Under the pieces are notes generated by a model. It saw only the letters and a list, made by a program, of their open reading frames with translations. It had not been told where the DNA came from and searched no databases. Shown here one piece after another: positions 17,498 to 25,322 of a stretch of DNA of 64,000 nucleotides (positions are counted from its first letter, which is position 1; each line of letters opens with the position of its first letter). A program made the position numbers and the translations under genes. The stretch is from Algoriphagus sp. Y33 (GTDB lineage: Bacteria > Bacteroidota > Bacteroidia > Cytophagales > Cyclobacteriaceae), in assembly GCF_014838715.1 (NCBI RefSeq), contig NZ_CP061947.1, positions 4,578,001-4,642,000 on the forward strand. The letters run 5' to 3'.

Positions 17498-17535
17498 AAA
17501 GCCCTAACTTTTGATATACTAATGGTTAGGGCTTT
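17498..17535 (-). terminator. Rho-independent terminator of tRNA-Ser
   Basis: An 11-bp perfect inverted repeat (AAAGCCCTAAC / GTTAGGGCTTT) with a 16-nt loop lies just downstream of the tRNA 3' end. On the minus strand it is followed by a T-rich tail. It lies on the island side of the tRNA. Confidence 0.75.
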
Positions 17536-17541
17536 TAAATG

Positions 17542-17626
17542 TAGAGAGGAAGGGATTCGAACCCTCGATACCTTGCAGTATACACGCTTTCCAAGCGTGC
17601 GCCTTCAGCCACTCGGCCACCTCTCT
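17542..17626 (-). tRNA. tRNA-Ser(GGA)
   Basis: An 85-nt class II tRNA lies on the minus strand. The acceptor strands AGAGAGG and CCTCTCT pair fully, the D-arm contains TGGCCGAGTGGC, and the anticodon loop TTGGAAA gives anticodon GGA (complement of 17590-17592). A long variable arm and the T-arm GGTTCGAATCC follow. CCA is not encoded. It reads UCC/UCU codons. The 3' end is duplicated at 15398. Confidence 0.93.
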
Positions 17627-17723
17627 AGCTTGTTTTCCGACTCAATACCCCGAATCGGAGTGCAAAGAAAATTATTATTAATGCCGTTTCCAAATAATAG
17701 CGGAAAATAGCCGATGAAATTAT

Positions 17724-17748
17724 GTTTAATCCGGACTATGCATTAGGA
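17724..17748. repeat. Solo terminal repeat related to the MITE-like element at 55619
   Basis: The reverse complement begins TCCTAATGCATAGTCCGGAT and matches the right end of the 55619-55816 element at about 20 of 24 positions. It starts right after the asparaginase stop codon. No second end or internal part is present here, so it is either a remnant or a shared short repeat. Confidence 0.5.
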
Positions 17749-17749
17749 T

Positions 17750-18817
17750 TTAAGCACTCATCTCCCCTGCCAATGGGACCTTCAGCTTCTCTATAATATC
17801 TGAATGGTTATTTTCTTGGCCTAGTAAAAACATCAGTTTAGTCACTGCGGCTTCGGTAGTCATATCTGTTCCGCTGATCACTCCCACATTCAGCAATTCC
17901 TTGCTGGTCTCATAGCGGCCCTGAATCACCCGTCCCCCATTACATTGGGACACATTTAGGATAATTATGCCTTTCTTAATCGCTTTCTGTAGCGAATTCA
18001 TAAACCATTCTTCGCTGGGACTATTTCCCGAGCCGTAGGTTTCCAACACAATTGCCTTTAATCCTTTAATGTCAAGAATAGAATCTATTACATTTTGAGT
18101 AATTCCGGGGAATAGTTTGAGAATAAGCACATTGTTGTCAAGTGAATTTCTATTCACCAATTTTTTATGCGACTCCAAAGGCCGTATTGCCTGCGTATTA
18201 TAATCAATCACAATTCCCGACTCTGCCAGAGGAGGGTAATTCTCAGATTCAAATGCATCAAAATGCACACTCTGTACTTTTTTGGAGCGATTGCCTCTTA
18301 GCAGAAGGTGATTAAAGAAAATACACACTTCTGGCACTATCGGCTCTCCATTGATCTTTGCTGTGGCGATTTCCAAGGAAGTCATTAGATTTTCACGTGC
18401 ATCGGAGCGCATTGCAGAGATCGGCAGCTGCGCTCCTGTGAATATCACGGGTTTGTTTAGCCCCTGAAGCATATAGCTGAGCATAGAAGCCGAATACGCC
18501 ATGGTATCTGTGCCATGAAGTACCACAAACCCATCATAGCTGTCGTAGTTTTCATAGATAATATAGGCCATGTCTTTCCAGTGGCTCATGGAGACATTGG
18601 AAGAATCAATCGGCTCCGGAAAGGATATTACCGTAATGGCTATATCCATGGTATAGAGAATGGGGATTTTCTCCAGAATCTGACCGAAGTTAAACGGTAC
18701 AAGCGCACCGCTGTCATCGTAGGCCATCCCTAAGGTACCACCGGTATATATGATAAGCACCGAAGAGGTTTTGCTGGTGCGAAGTGCCGTATTTAATCGT
18801 ACTATTTTATAATTCAT
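17750..18817 (-). CDS. ansA: Type I L-asparaginase, cytoplasmic
   Basis: The 355-residue protein has no signal peptide and hydrolyses asparagine to aspartate and ammonia. The two active-site motifs are clear: IYTGGTLGM near residues 23-31 (nucleophile Thr25) and VLHGTDTMAYS near 99-109 (Thr103, Asp104). A third conserved block, AQLPISAMRSDARENL, is also present. Absence of a secretion signal and a length near 350 fit type I rather than periplasmic type II. The ATG overlaps the tatD stop by 4 bp (ATGA), so translation is probably coupled. It is the last gene of a seven-gene minus-strand run. Confidence 0.93.
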   Translation of the reverse strand: MNYKIVRLNTALRTSKTSSVLIIYTGGTLGMAYDDSGALVPFNFGQILEKIPILYTMDIAITVISFPEPIDSSNVSMSHWKDMAYIIYENYDSYDGFVVLHGTDTMAYSASMLSYMLQGLNKPVIFTGAQLPISAMRSDARENLMTSLEIATAKINGEPIVPEVCIFFNHLLLRGNRSKKVQSVHFDAFESENYPPLAESGIVIDYNTQAIRPLESHKKLVNRNSLDNNVLILKLFPGITQNVIDSILDIKGLKAIVLETYGSGNSPSEEWFMNSLQKAIKKGIIILNVSQCNGGRVIQGRYETSKELLNVGVISGTDMTTEAAVTKLMFLLGQENNHSDIIEKLKVPLAGEMSA

Positions 18818-19590
18818 GATCCAATTTCACTGAATAGGTTAAGGGCGTTTTGTTTTGTTTTGAGAGCTACTTCCTCCTTCGAAATCCCGAGATAATCTCC
18901 GATTTTTTCTGCAATAATCGGCAAATAAGCAGGAGAGTTCCTTTTCCCCCTAAATGGTACCGGAGCCAGGTATGGAGCGTCGGTTTCCAAAACCAAATGA
19001 TCAAGGCTGATTTCGGGAATAACCTGATCCAACCCTCCGTTTTTGAAGGTCGCTACTCCACCGATCCCAAGTAGAAAGCCCATGCCAATAATCTGCCGGG
19101 CCTGATCTGCGGTTCCGGTAAAACAGTGAAATATTCCTCTCAATTTACCGTCATGCTCTTCATTCACTATCGCTATGGTCTCATCCATAGAAACTCTACA
19201 ATGCAATACTATGGGCAGACCTCTCTGTTTAGCCCAATTGATCTGGATTTTCAAGGCTTCTTTTTGCTGCTCAAAAAATGTCTTATCCCAATACAAATCC
19301 AGTCCGATTTCTCCCACCGCTGCAAACTGTCGCTTATTCAGCCAGTCTTCCATAATCGCCAACTGCTCCTGAAAATCTTCCTTGACATCACAGGGGTGCA
19401 AACCCATCATGGGGATGCATAGTCCCGGATATTTCTCCTCGCAAGCCAACATTGCCTCTATCGTTTCCACGTCCACATTAGGCATGTAAACCCGCTCTAT
19501 GCCCGCCTCTCTGATAGCCTGGATTACCTGATCCCTATCGGAATCAAACTTGGAAGAATAAATATGTGCGTGCGTCTCTATGTAGTTCAT
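18814..19590 (-). CDS. tatD: TatD family metal-dependent hydrolase
   Basis: The frame extends upstream, but I place the start at the ATG at 19590, giving 258 residues beginning MNYIETHAHIYSSKFD. It overlaps the preceding glycosyltransferase stop by 4 bp, and the metal-binding H-x-H falls at the usual position. Other TatD motifs are AVGEIGLDLYW, LPIVLHCR, GIFHCFTG and LVLETDAPYLAP. The fold is a TIM barrel with two metals; characterised members act as 3'-5' deoxyribonucleases or D-aminoacyl-tRNA deacylases. It is coupled to ansA downstream by a second ATGA overlap. Confidence 0.93.
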   Translation of the reverse strand: MNYIETHAHIYSSKFDSDRDQVIQAIREAGIERVYMPNVDVETIEAMLACEEKYPGLCIPMMGLHPCDVKEDFQEQLAIMEDWLNKRQFAAVGEIGLDLYWDKTFFEQQKEALKIQINWAKQRGLPIVLHCRVSMDETIAIVNEEHDGKLRGIFHCFTGTADQARQIIGMGFLLGIGGVATFKNGGLDQVIPEISLDHLVLETDAPYLAPVPFRGKRNSPAYLPIIAEKIGDYLGISKEEVALKTKQNALNLFSEIGS

Positions 19591-20696
19591 GGGTATATTC
19601 TGGATTTCCACTTTGTATTGGAAGGCCAAAAATAGTAAAGAATAGTAAGGACGGTAGTATGAAGATTATAAAAATCGAAAAGCAGAAGAGATAAGCCGTT
19701 GATTTTCACGCCTGCTTTACGGGAAAACAATCTTAAAAACATACCCTGCAGTAGCATTTTGATTAATCCCAATAGCAAGCCTATGGGCGGAAACAGTACT
19801 ATCAAACCAATGAGACAAACAAAATAGCCAATCTGGAGTCCCAAAATCAACTTCCAATAAAAAGGCAAAGTCATCACCCCACCCATCCAGCGTTTTCGCT
19901 GATCCAGCAGATCCGGGAAACTTGCTTCGGGCTTTGTCATTGCCAGCATCCCCCTGCTCACTTTGTGGACGATGGTGAATCCTTCCCGCTGAATGGATCT
20001 GGAAATTTCAAGGTCTTCGGTGAGACAAAAAGGCAAGTTTTTAAAACCTCCTGATTGCTTATATGCCTCCCTGCTGATTACCATATTATTGCCAAGCCCG
20101 GTCGTCTGAATCCCCAGGTCAGTTGCCACTTTGACAAATCCCAAAGTCAGCCACCAGTCAATCTCTTGGAATTTCTCCATCCATCGATTTGCTTTCACCT
20201 GAGTTATCCCGATCACCAACCCCACATTTCCGGCAAATGCATCCACCCCTTCCCGGATCCAATCGGGACTTACCTCGCAATCTGCATCTGTAAAAAAGTA
20301 GTATTTACCTGTAGCCTTTTCTTCCAAAATAGCTAAAGCATTTGCCTTGCCGTTTTTATTAAACATCCCGCTTTGCGAAGTAACAATAGTTACTAATTGT
20401 CGATTTATTTCCCGGGCGCACCAATCCTTTAAGACCTCAGCAGTGCGGTCATTACTCTGATCATCCGCAAATAGAAATTGAATACTCTCAGATGGATAAT
20501 CCAACAACTCGAAGGACCTTAATAGCTTATGAATATCTCTTTCCTCATTTCTGGCAGCTACGAGAACGGATACAAACGGAAGCTGTGCTGTCAGGTAATC
20601 CTTATGATTTTTCCAAAAAAGCTTAACACGAATTATCGCTACAATAAACTGAACCAGAATCAGCCCTACTATCCCGATGCAAAACCAGAATATCAT
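19587..20696 (-). CDS. Membrane glycosyltransferase, family GT2
   Basis: The 369-residue protein has an N-terminal membrane helix (about 3-26), a GT-A domain (about 45-270) and further helices near the C-terminus (about 280-355). Visible catalytic motifs are FADDQSND, FTDADCEV (the D-x-D metal site), CLTEDLEIS (catalytic base region) and QRKRW, the Q-x-x-R-W signature of processive GT2 enzymes. The acceptor and product are unknown. It follows the polysaccharide deacetylase with a 4-bp ATGA overlap and couples to tatD the same way. A second GT2 gene lies at 22821. Confidence 0.9.
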   Translation of the reverse strand: MIFWFCIGIVGLILVQFIVAIIRVKLFWKNHKDYLTAQLPFVSVLVAARNEERDIHKLLRSFELLDYPSESIQFLFADDQSNDRTAEVLKDWCAREINRQLVTIVTSQSGMFNKNGKANALAILEEKATGKYYFFTDADCEVSPDWIREGVDAFAGNVGLVIGITQVKANRWMEKFQEIDWWLTLGFVKVATDLGIQTTGLGNNMVISREAYKQSGGFKNLPFCLTEDLEISRSIQREGFTIVHKVSRGMLAMTKPEASFPDLLDQRKRWMGGVMTLPFYWKLILGLQIGYFVCLIGLIVLFPPIGLLLGLIKMLLQGMFLRLFSRKAGVKINGLSLLLFDFYNLHTTVLTILYYFWPSNTKWKSRIYP

Positions 20697-21319
20697 AATA
20701 CACCTGTTTTCCAGCCCATATGCTGAATATAATCAAGGTATGGAGGCAAAATCTTTGGTATAACTTCCTTGGTCTTCAGCTGATCATGAAATACCGCAAT
20801 AGTGCCATCACTGGTGTATTTTTTAGCATTTTTCAAAATGCCTTCTGGTTTCATGCTTTGATCGTAGTCACCCGAAAGCATGCTCCACATCACAATCTGA
20901 TGTAATTTGGAAACCTCCACAGCTTGGCTGGATTTAATCAATCCATAAGGCGGTCTAAACAACTTTGTTTTGAGGCCTAACAAATCGCCCAGCGCTTGAT
21001 CACAACGCTCAATATTCTTAAAATAGGCAGAATTTTCAGTCTTCCATCCATTCAGATGGTTGAACGTATGGTTACCGAGTTTGTGGCCTTCACTGAGGAT
21101 TTCGTGAGCAAGCTCAGGGTTCTTGCGCACATTATCTCCTACTACAAAAAAAGTGGCTTTCTGATTTCTTTTGGCCAGTTCTCCCAACACATAGTCTGTA
21201 ACTCCGGGTACGGGACCGTCGTCAAAAGTCAGGTAAACGGTGTTTTCTCCAGCACCTTTAGCCCAAAGTCTTTTTGGGAAAAACCACTGAAAAAGAACAG
21301 GCACAGTATGTAAAATCAT
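20693..21319 (-). CDS. Polysaccharide deacetylase (NodB/CE4 domain)
   Basis: The 208-residue protein has the CE4 motifs in order: TFDDGP (Asp33-Asp34, catalytic base and metal ligand), HTFNH (His84 and His88, metal ligands), RPPYG (122-126), and a late AVFHD. It removes N-acetyl groups from a sugar polymer such as peptidoglycan or an exopolysaccharide. There is no obvious signal peptide, only a short hydrophobic start, so its location is unclear. It lies between the PP2C phosphatase (1-bp gap) and a GT2 gene (4-bp overlap), which suggests work on the same glycan as the neighbouring glycosyltransferases. Confidence 0.92.
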   Translation of the reverse strand: MILHTVPVLFQWFFPKRLWAKGAGENTVYLTFDDGPVPGVTDYVLGELAKRNQKATFFVVGDNVRKNPELAHEILSEGHKLGNHTFNHLNGWKTENSAYFKNIERCDQALGDLLGLKTKLFRPPYGLIKSSQAVEVSKLHQIVMWSMLSGDYDQSMKPEGILKNAKKYTSDGTIAVFHDQLKTKEVIPKILPPYLDYIQHMGWKTGVL

Positions 21320-21320
21320 A

Positions 21321-22532
21321 TCATTGAAACCTTAAACTCAACAGAGTCAGATCATCACGTAAGGGCACATTCTTCGAAAACTCATTGATTTTCTTCAAGA
21401 ATTTTCGATGAAAATCATCCGGATCCAAGCTATAATGCTTATCTATAAATTTCTCCAGACGTTCCTCTCCGTATTCTTCTTCGAATGGGTTCATGGCTTC
21501 AGTCAGCCCATCGGTATAAAGATGGAGTGAAAAGTCTCCGAGGTGCTCACGCTTACCTATCTCCAAAAATGGAAGTTCATCAAAAGCCCCTAGTATAGTG
21601 GTTCCTGCATGGAGTCTCTCGCATTTCCCCGTTTCTCCCCTGCATAGCAACGGAGGATTATGCCCGGCATTTACATAGTTAAGTTCCCGGGTTCTAAAAT
21701 TGAAATGTCCCAGAAAAAAAGTAATAAACCGCTCCCCATGTGTATTTTCATACAACGTGTAATTCAGCTGCTTTACGATCATTTCAAGATCCGCATCGCT
21801 ACGCAAAAGTGTACGCAATGCTGCCTGAAAATTTGACATCAGCAAGGCTGCCGAAATCCCCTTGCCCGATACATCTGCTATACAGAAGTAAACTTCATCT
21901 TCGGATTTTCGGATAAGATCGTAATAATCTCCCCCCACCATACTATGTGGCAAGTAGGTCACCTTTGCCTTGAGTTCCGTCTCTATAGGAAGTTCCGCAG
22001 GGAAAAGCATCTGCTGTACCTGTGACGCAATAGCAACTTCCCTGTTTAATATTTCCTGCTCCAGCTGCTTTCTGGCAAAGCGCTTGTTCTCTAATGCCAC
22101 CACCAGAATATTTGTCAATGCTTGGGTGAAATTCAGATCCAGTTCCAAACTTTGATCTTTTCTCCGCAAAAAGAGGATAGCAAGCATCTTATCCTTATGA
22201 TAAACCGGCAGGTATGTTTCCAGTTCTTCAAAAGAATATTCTTCCTCCAATTCCAACCGAAGTTCCCCCGTGGATTTCTCATCCATCACCTGGTTTGCAG
22301 AGATCAACATCGGGACATTCCCCTTCACTCCGTGCGAAATTTTATTCTCAAAAGCCCCTTCCTTAGCTACATAGAGTATAAGAGATTTGATATTTAGATG
22401 CACTAAGCAAGTAAACTTGAAAATATTGAGTAAAACCGCTTCAGACTGATTTTCATTAATAGCCTGTGTGATCTCCAGCAGAGATTTCAGTTGCAGTTCC
22501 TTCCTTTGGAATTTATGTGTTTCTGTGGTCAA
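21321..22532 (-). CDS. GAF-like/PP2C-type (SpoIIE) serine phosphatase
   Basis: This 403-residue cytoplasmic protein has an N-terminal GAF-like sensor region (about 15-155), a coiled linker with 'EILNREVAIASQVQQMLFP', and a C-terminal PP2C_SIM/SpoIIE domain (about 190-400). Motifs HSMVGGDYYDL, ADVSGKGISAALLMS, YVNAGHNPP and LYTDGLTEA give the metal-binding acidic residues. RsbU-type members dephosphorylate anti-sigma-factor antagonists in stress or envelope signalling; no partner-switch genes (anti-sigma or STAS) are seen in this window. It sits among glycosyltransferase and deacetylase genes with gaps of 1-2 bp, so it may control that pathway. Confidence 0.9.
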   Translation of the reverse strand: MTTETHKFQRKELQLKSLLEITQAINENQSEAVLLNIFKFTCLVHLNIKSLILYVAKEGAFENKISHGVKGNVPMLISANQVMDEKSTGELRLELEEEYSFEELETYLPVYHKDKMLAILFLRRKDQSLELDLNFTQALTNILVVALENKRFARKQLEQEILNREVAIASQVQQMLFPAELPIETELKAKVTYLPHSMVGGDYYDLIRKSEDEVYFCIADVSGKGISAALLMSNFQAALRTLLRSDADLEMIVKQLNYTLYENTHGERFITFFLGHFNFRTRELNYVNAGHNPPLLCRGETGKCERLHAGTTILGAFDELPFLEIGKREHLGDFSLHLYTDGLTEAMNPFEEEYGEERLEKFIDKHYSLDPDDFHRKFLKKINEFSKNVPLRDDLTLLSLRFQ

Positions 22533-22534
22533 TT

Positions 22535-22786
22535 TTAAAGTGTATTATGTGCCATGAGACCATTTTTTGTCGCCAAAAAATACAAGTCCTTACCTTCTTT
22601 CATGATGTCCACAGTTCCAAATCTCTCTGTGTCCGGATCGTTCAGACATTTGATATACCCTTGAGAGAAAAGAGATTGCAATGTTTTCAACAACAATTCC
22701 TCCTCCCAATCCAGGGTTTCTACAAGATACCCGTAGGGCTGGACGAAATAAAGCTCGTCCATCAAGTCAAATTCCTCTTCGTTCAT
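22535..22786 (-). CDS. Conserved hypothetical protein, 83 residues
   Basis: The protein is short, acidic and soluble, starting MNEEEFDLMDELYFVQPYG. The middle 'WEEELLLKTLQSLFSQGYI' suggests a helix followed by strands, like a small winged-helix fold, but I do not recognise a family. It ends 2 bp before the PP2C phosphatase ATG and begins 34 bp after the glycosyltransferase stop, so it is part of the same operon. A regulatory or adaptor role for the phosphatase is possible but is inference from position alone. Confidence 0.7.
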   Translation of the reverse strand: MNEEEFDLMDELYFVQPYGYLVETLDWEEELLLKTLQSLFSQGYIKCLNDPDTERFGTVDIMKEGKDLYFLATKNGLMAHNTL

Positions 22787-22820
22787 GATTCAAATTTTCA
22801 GATTCTAAATTAACACTTCT

Positions 22821-23921
22821 CTAGTTCTCCCTGCCTTTCCACGTGAATTTTCCGTCCAATGTCCTTATCCCAACCCATAAGACATAGAACGGATGTACAA
22901 GCGAAGTCTTGAGTATAGAGATATTATTCTGTTTGCAGCCCAACACTTCTAAAATTCCACCTAAACTAATTTTTTCTGCCACTCCCTTTAAAAGCCAAAC
23001 TACCCCAAAGGTCAGAATTCCTTTTCCTCCCAGAAAGATCAACGAAAAACTACCAATCCATATCAATTGAACAATAAACGCCCCTAGGGCGGATATAGCA
23101 TGAGAAAGAGAAAAATGTGCTTTCCACTTACCTGCCCAGCGGATACGCTGGTTGATCAAATCCCGCCAAGTAAGCTCAGGATTTGTCTTGACCAAGCTCT
23201 CTGATGAAGACAGGTAGCCCGTCGCCCCCTGACCATAAAACTTATGGATTTTTTTCAAAAGAAATTCATCGTCTCCCGAAGCAAACTCATGATTCCCTTC
23301 GTATCCGCACACTTTCTCAAAAGCTTCTTTTCTATACGCCAAATTTGCCCCACTGCACATGAGTGGCTTATTTTTGGAAAAAGAGTAGCTAGTTATCAAC
23401 AAGATACCCGCCCAATCCAAAGATTGGAATATATCCAAAAACCTGCCCTTGTCCTCTACCATCACAGCTGCCGCTACTAAGTGAATTTTAGTATCCTGAA
23501 ATGGAGAAACCATTCTTTCAATCCATAATTCAGGAAAGAAACAATCAGCGTCAGAGCATAGGATGATTTCACCGGAGGCCATTTTTACACCGTATTCCAC
23601 TGCCTTTTTCTTCCCGAAAGCCGGACTTTCAAGAATTTTCACATACCAAAGTTCCCCAAGCCCCTCTTTTAAAAGCTGTAATGATCCGTCCTCCGAGTGG
23701 TCATCTACCAGAAGTATTTCAAGTTGTGGATATCGGAGCTTCTTCAGATTTAAAATCAAACTCGGGATATTTTCCTTCTCATTCCGAAAAGGGATAAGGA
23801 GCGTAACATTTAGCCTAAATGACTGTGCTATAGAAGTATTCTGTTCTTTCACCCAAAACCTACTCATCCACCACAGTAATGTGAGGTAACTCAGAGACCA
23901 GATCAGATAAAAACTTAGCAT
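22821..23921 (-). CDS. Membrane glycosyltransferase, family GT2 (first gene of the run)
   Basis: The frame opens at 23957, but the ATG at 23921 (MLSFYLIWSLSYLTLLW) leaves a typical N-terminal membrane anchor and avoids overlap with ruvC; it gives 366 residues. The GT-A core shows LLVDDHSEDGS, LCSDADCFFP (D-x-D), FASGDDEFLL and QRIRWAGKW (Q-x-x-R-W). C-terminal helices follow. The enzyme probably builds a cell-envelope glycan with the second GT2 gene at 19587 and the CE4 deacetylase. It is divergent from ruvC with only 21 bp between start codons. Confidence 0.9.
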   Translation of the reverse strand: MLSFYLIWSLSYLTLLWWMSRFWVKEQNTSIAQSFRLNVTLLIPFRNEKENIPSLILNLKKLRYPQLEILLVDDHSEDGSLQLLKEGLGELWYVKILESPAFGKKKAVEYGVKMASGEIILCSDADCFFPELWIERMVSPFQDTKIHLVAAAVMVEDKGRFLDIFQSLDWAGILLITSYSFSKNKPLMCSGANLAYRKEAFEKVCGYEGNHEFASGDDEFLLKKIHKFYGQGATGYLSSSESLVKTNPELTWRDLINQRIRWAGKWKAHFSLSHAISALGAFIVQLIWIGSFSLIFLGGKGILTFGVVWLLKGVAEKISLGGILEVLGCKQNNISILKTSLVHPFYVLWVGIRTLDGKFTWKGREN

Positions 23922-23942
23922 GTTTTGGGCTAACTTGCGGAG

Positions 23943-24518
23943 GTGAGCAAAGAACAAGAAAAAGCCCCAAAGGAAAAAATCATCCTAGGTATAGATCCCG
24001 GCACCAACGTGATGGGTTATGGGGTGATTTTGACAGAGGGCAAAAAATACAAAATTCTCCAATATGGCGTAATTCATCTGAAAAAGTATGAATCGCACGA
24101 ATTGAAACTCAAGAAAATTTTTGAACGAATTACCGGGATTTTAGAGGAATTTATGCCTGACTGCGTAGCCTTGGAAGCACCCTTTTTTGGAGTGAACGTG
24201 CAATCCATGCTCAAACTCGGCCGAGCCCAAGGGGTAGCGATGGCAGCAGCTTTGGCAAGAGACATACCGATCACTGAATACTCTCCCAAAAAAGTAAAAC
24301 AGTCTGTAACCGGAAATGGAAACGCATCGAAAGAGCAAGTTGCTGCTATGCTTCAGACACTTTTCAATCTGACTGAGTTGCCAAAAATGCTGGATGCTAC
24401 CGATGCATTGGCCGTAGCACTTTGCCATCATTTCCACGAAGGAAGAATTCAGACGAAAGGAAGAAATGCGGGGTGGAAATCATTTATAGAAGAAAATCCG
24501 GATCGGTTGAAAAAATAA
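23943..24518 (+). CDS. ruvC: Crossover junction endodeoxyribonuclease RuvC
   Basis: The 191-residue protein resolves Holliday junctions as a dimer. The four catalytic acids fall in IILGIDPGTNVMGYG, ALEAPFFGVNVQS, the KEQVAAML region and DATDALAVALCHH. The start is a GTG at 23943, followed by a short Lys/Glu-rich stretch before the core; no upstream ATG is in frame. The gene is divergent from a glycosyltransferase gene with a 21-bp gap, so its promoter must lie inside the other gene's 5' part or the two overlap. A probable terminator follows at 24523. Confidence 0.95.
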   Translation: MSKEQEKAPKEKIILGIDPGTNVMGYGVILTEGKKYKILQYGVIHLKKYESHELKLKKIFERITGILEEFMPDCVALEAPFFGVNVQSMLKLGRAQGVAMAAALARDIPITEYSPKKVKQSVTGNGNASKEQVAAMLQTLFNLTELPKMLDATDALAVALCHHFHEGRIQTKGRNAGWKSFIEENPDRLKK

Positions 24519-24522
24519 ATGA

Positions 24523-24556
24523 AGCTGCCCTATGGCTAATCTAGCTAAGGACAGCT
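24523..24556 (+). terminator. Probable terminator of ruvC
   Basis: An imperfect hairpin with outer stem AGCTGCCC / GGACAGCT and an inner GGCTA/TAGCT pair is followed by CCTTTTGG. It begins 4 bp after the ruvC stop. The T run is short. Confidence 0.45.
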
Positions 24557-24591
24557 CCTTTTGGTTTAGTGCTCATGAAGTACAAAATCAC

Positions 24592-25146
24592 TTAGAAATC
24601 ATATCCCAAAGATATTTTCAACACGTTATTCTTGACATTCACCTCGTAGTAATTAGCGCTCACAAGCCCGAGATCATAACTTACCTGAGCATTCAACCCC
24701 AGTGGTAAATTAGCACCAACGCCTACCACACCTGTTATATCATATTTTCTGATAGGATCAGTGGTCGTGATGCTACTTCCATCTACATATTCAAGTTTTC
24801 TGGAAACCAACAAAGAGGCTTGTGGGCCGGCAAAGACATTCAGGTAAGGCAGAAGATTAACACGAACCAGTGCTGGAATATCCACATAATTCAACCTTTC
24901 TTTATCCGCAGCCGGCGTACCTGTATCTCCAACCCGCTTGTGCCCTTTTTGGGAAAACTGAAGTCCGGGCTCTATTGCCAGAAATCCCAAATCTATTTTG
25001 TAATACGCCCCTGCATGAAATCCCGCAATAGCATCGGTTTCAAAATCAGTGAAATTTGCGCTACTGAAACCTGCCCGTACTCCAAATTGTGCCTGAGCTG
25101 CACCGAAGAAACCGAGCGCAAAGACTAGTACCAAAAGTTTTTTCAT
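24592..25146 (-). CDS. PorT-like outer-membrane beta-barrel protein
   Basis: The 184-residue protein has a signal peptide (MKKLLVLVFALGFFGAAQA, cleavage near residue 19). The mature part alternates short beta strands, starting FGVRAGFSSANFTDF and ending with LKISLGYDF, so it should form a small eight-stranded barrel. This is the 'outer membrane protein beta-barrel domain' group often labelled porin family or PorT family in Bacteroidota. No specific substrate is known. It is transcribed alone, convergent with ruvC and divergent from the Crp/Fnr gene, with a 176-bp gap that could hold both promoters. Confidence 0.85.
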   Translation of the reverse strand: MKKLLVLVFALGFFGAAQAQFGVRAGFSSANFTDFETDAIAGFHAGAYYKIDLGFLAIEPGLQFSQKGHKRVGDTGTPAADKERLNYVDIPALVRVNLLPYLNVFAGPQASLLVSRKLEYVDGSSITTTDPIRKYDITGVVGVGANLPLGLNAQVSYDLGLVSANYYEVNVKNNVLKISLGYDF

Positions 25147-25322
25147 AAAATAGTAATTAATAGTGTGATAGGTTTATAGAATGTACTGATTTGAAGATCA
25201 AAAGCCAGGCTATTACCAATGCTCTGATGCGTCCTGATAGTCCTACTTTTAAATTAACTGAACAAAACTAAGACAGAATCATTATTTTAAGTTAATTACC
25301 GTAAATTTTTAGCAACGAATAT

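Larger units (their letters stand above)
15398..17553. mobile_element. Small tRNA-Ser-associated genomic island (candidate)
   Basis: This 2.1-kb stretch is bounded by a 12-bp direct repeat of the tRNA-Ser(GGA) 3' end and carries only two genes, the 519-residue peptidase-like gene and the 59-residue helical gene. By eye it is richer in A+T than its flanks. There is no integrase in it, so if it is a mobile element it must be a decayed remnant or move with help from outside. Integration into the 3' end of tRNA genes by tyrosine recombinases is well known; that it happened here is inference from the repeat. Confidence 0.45.
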
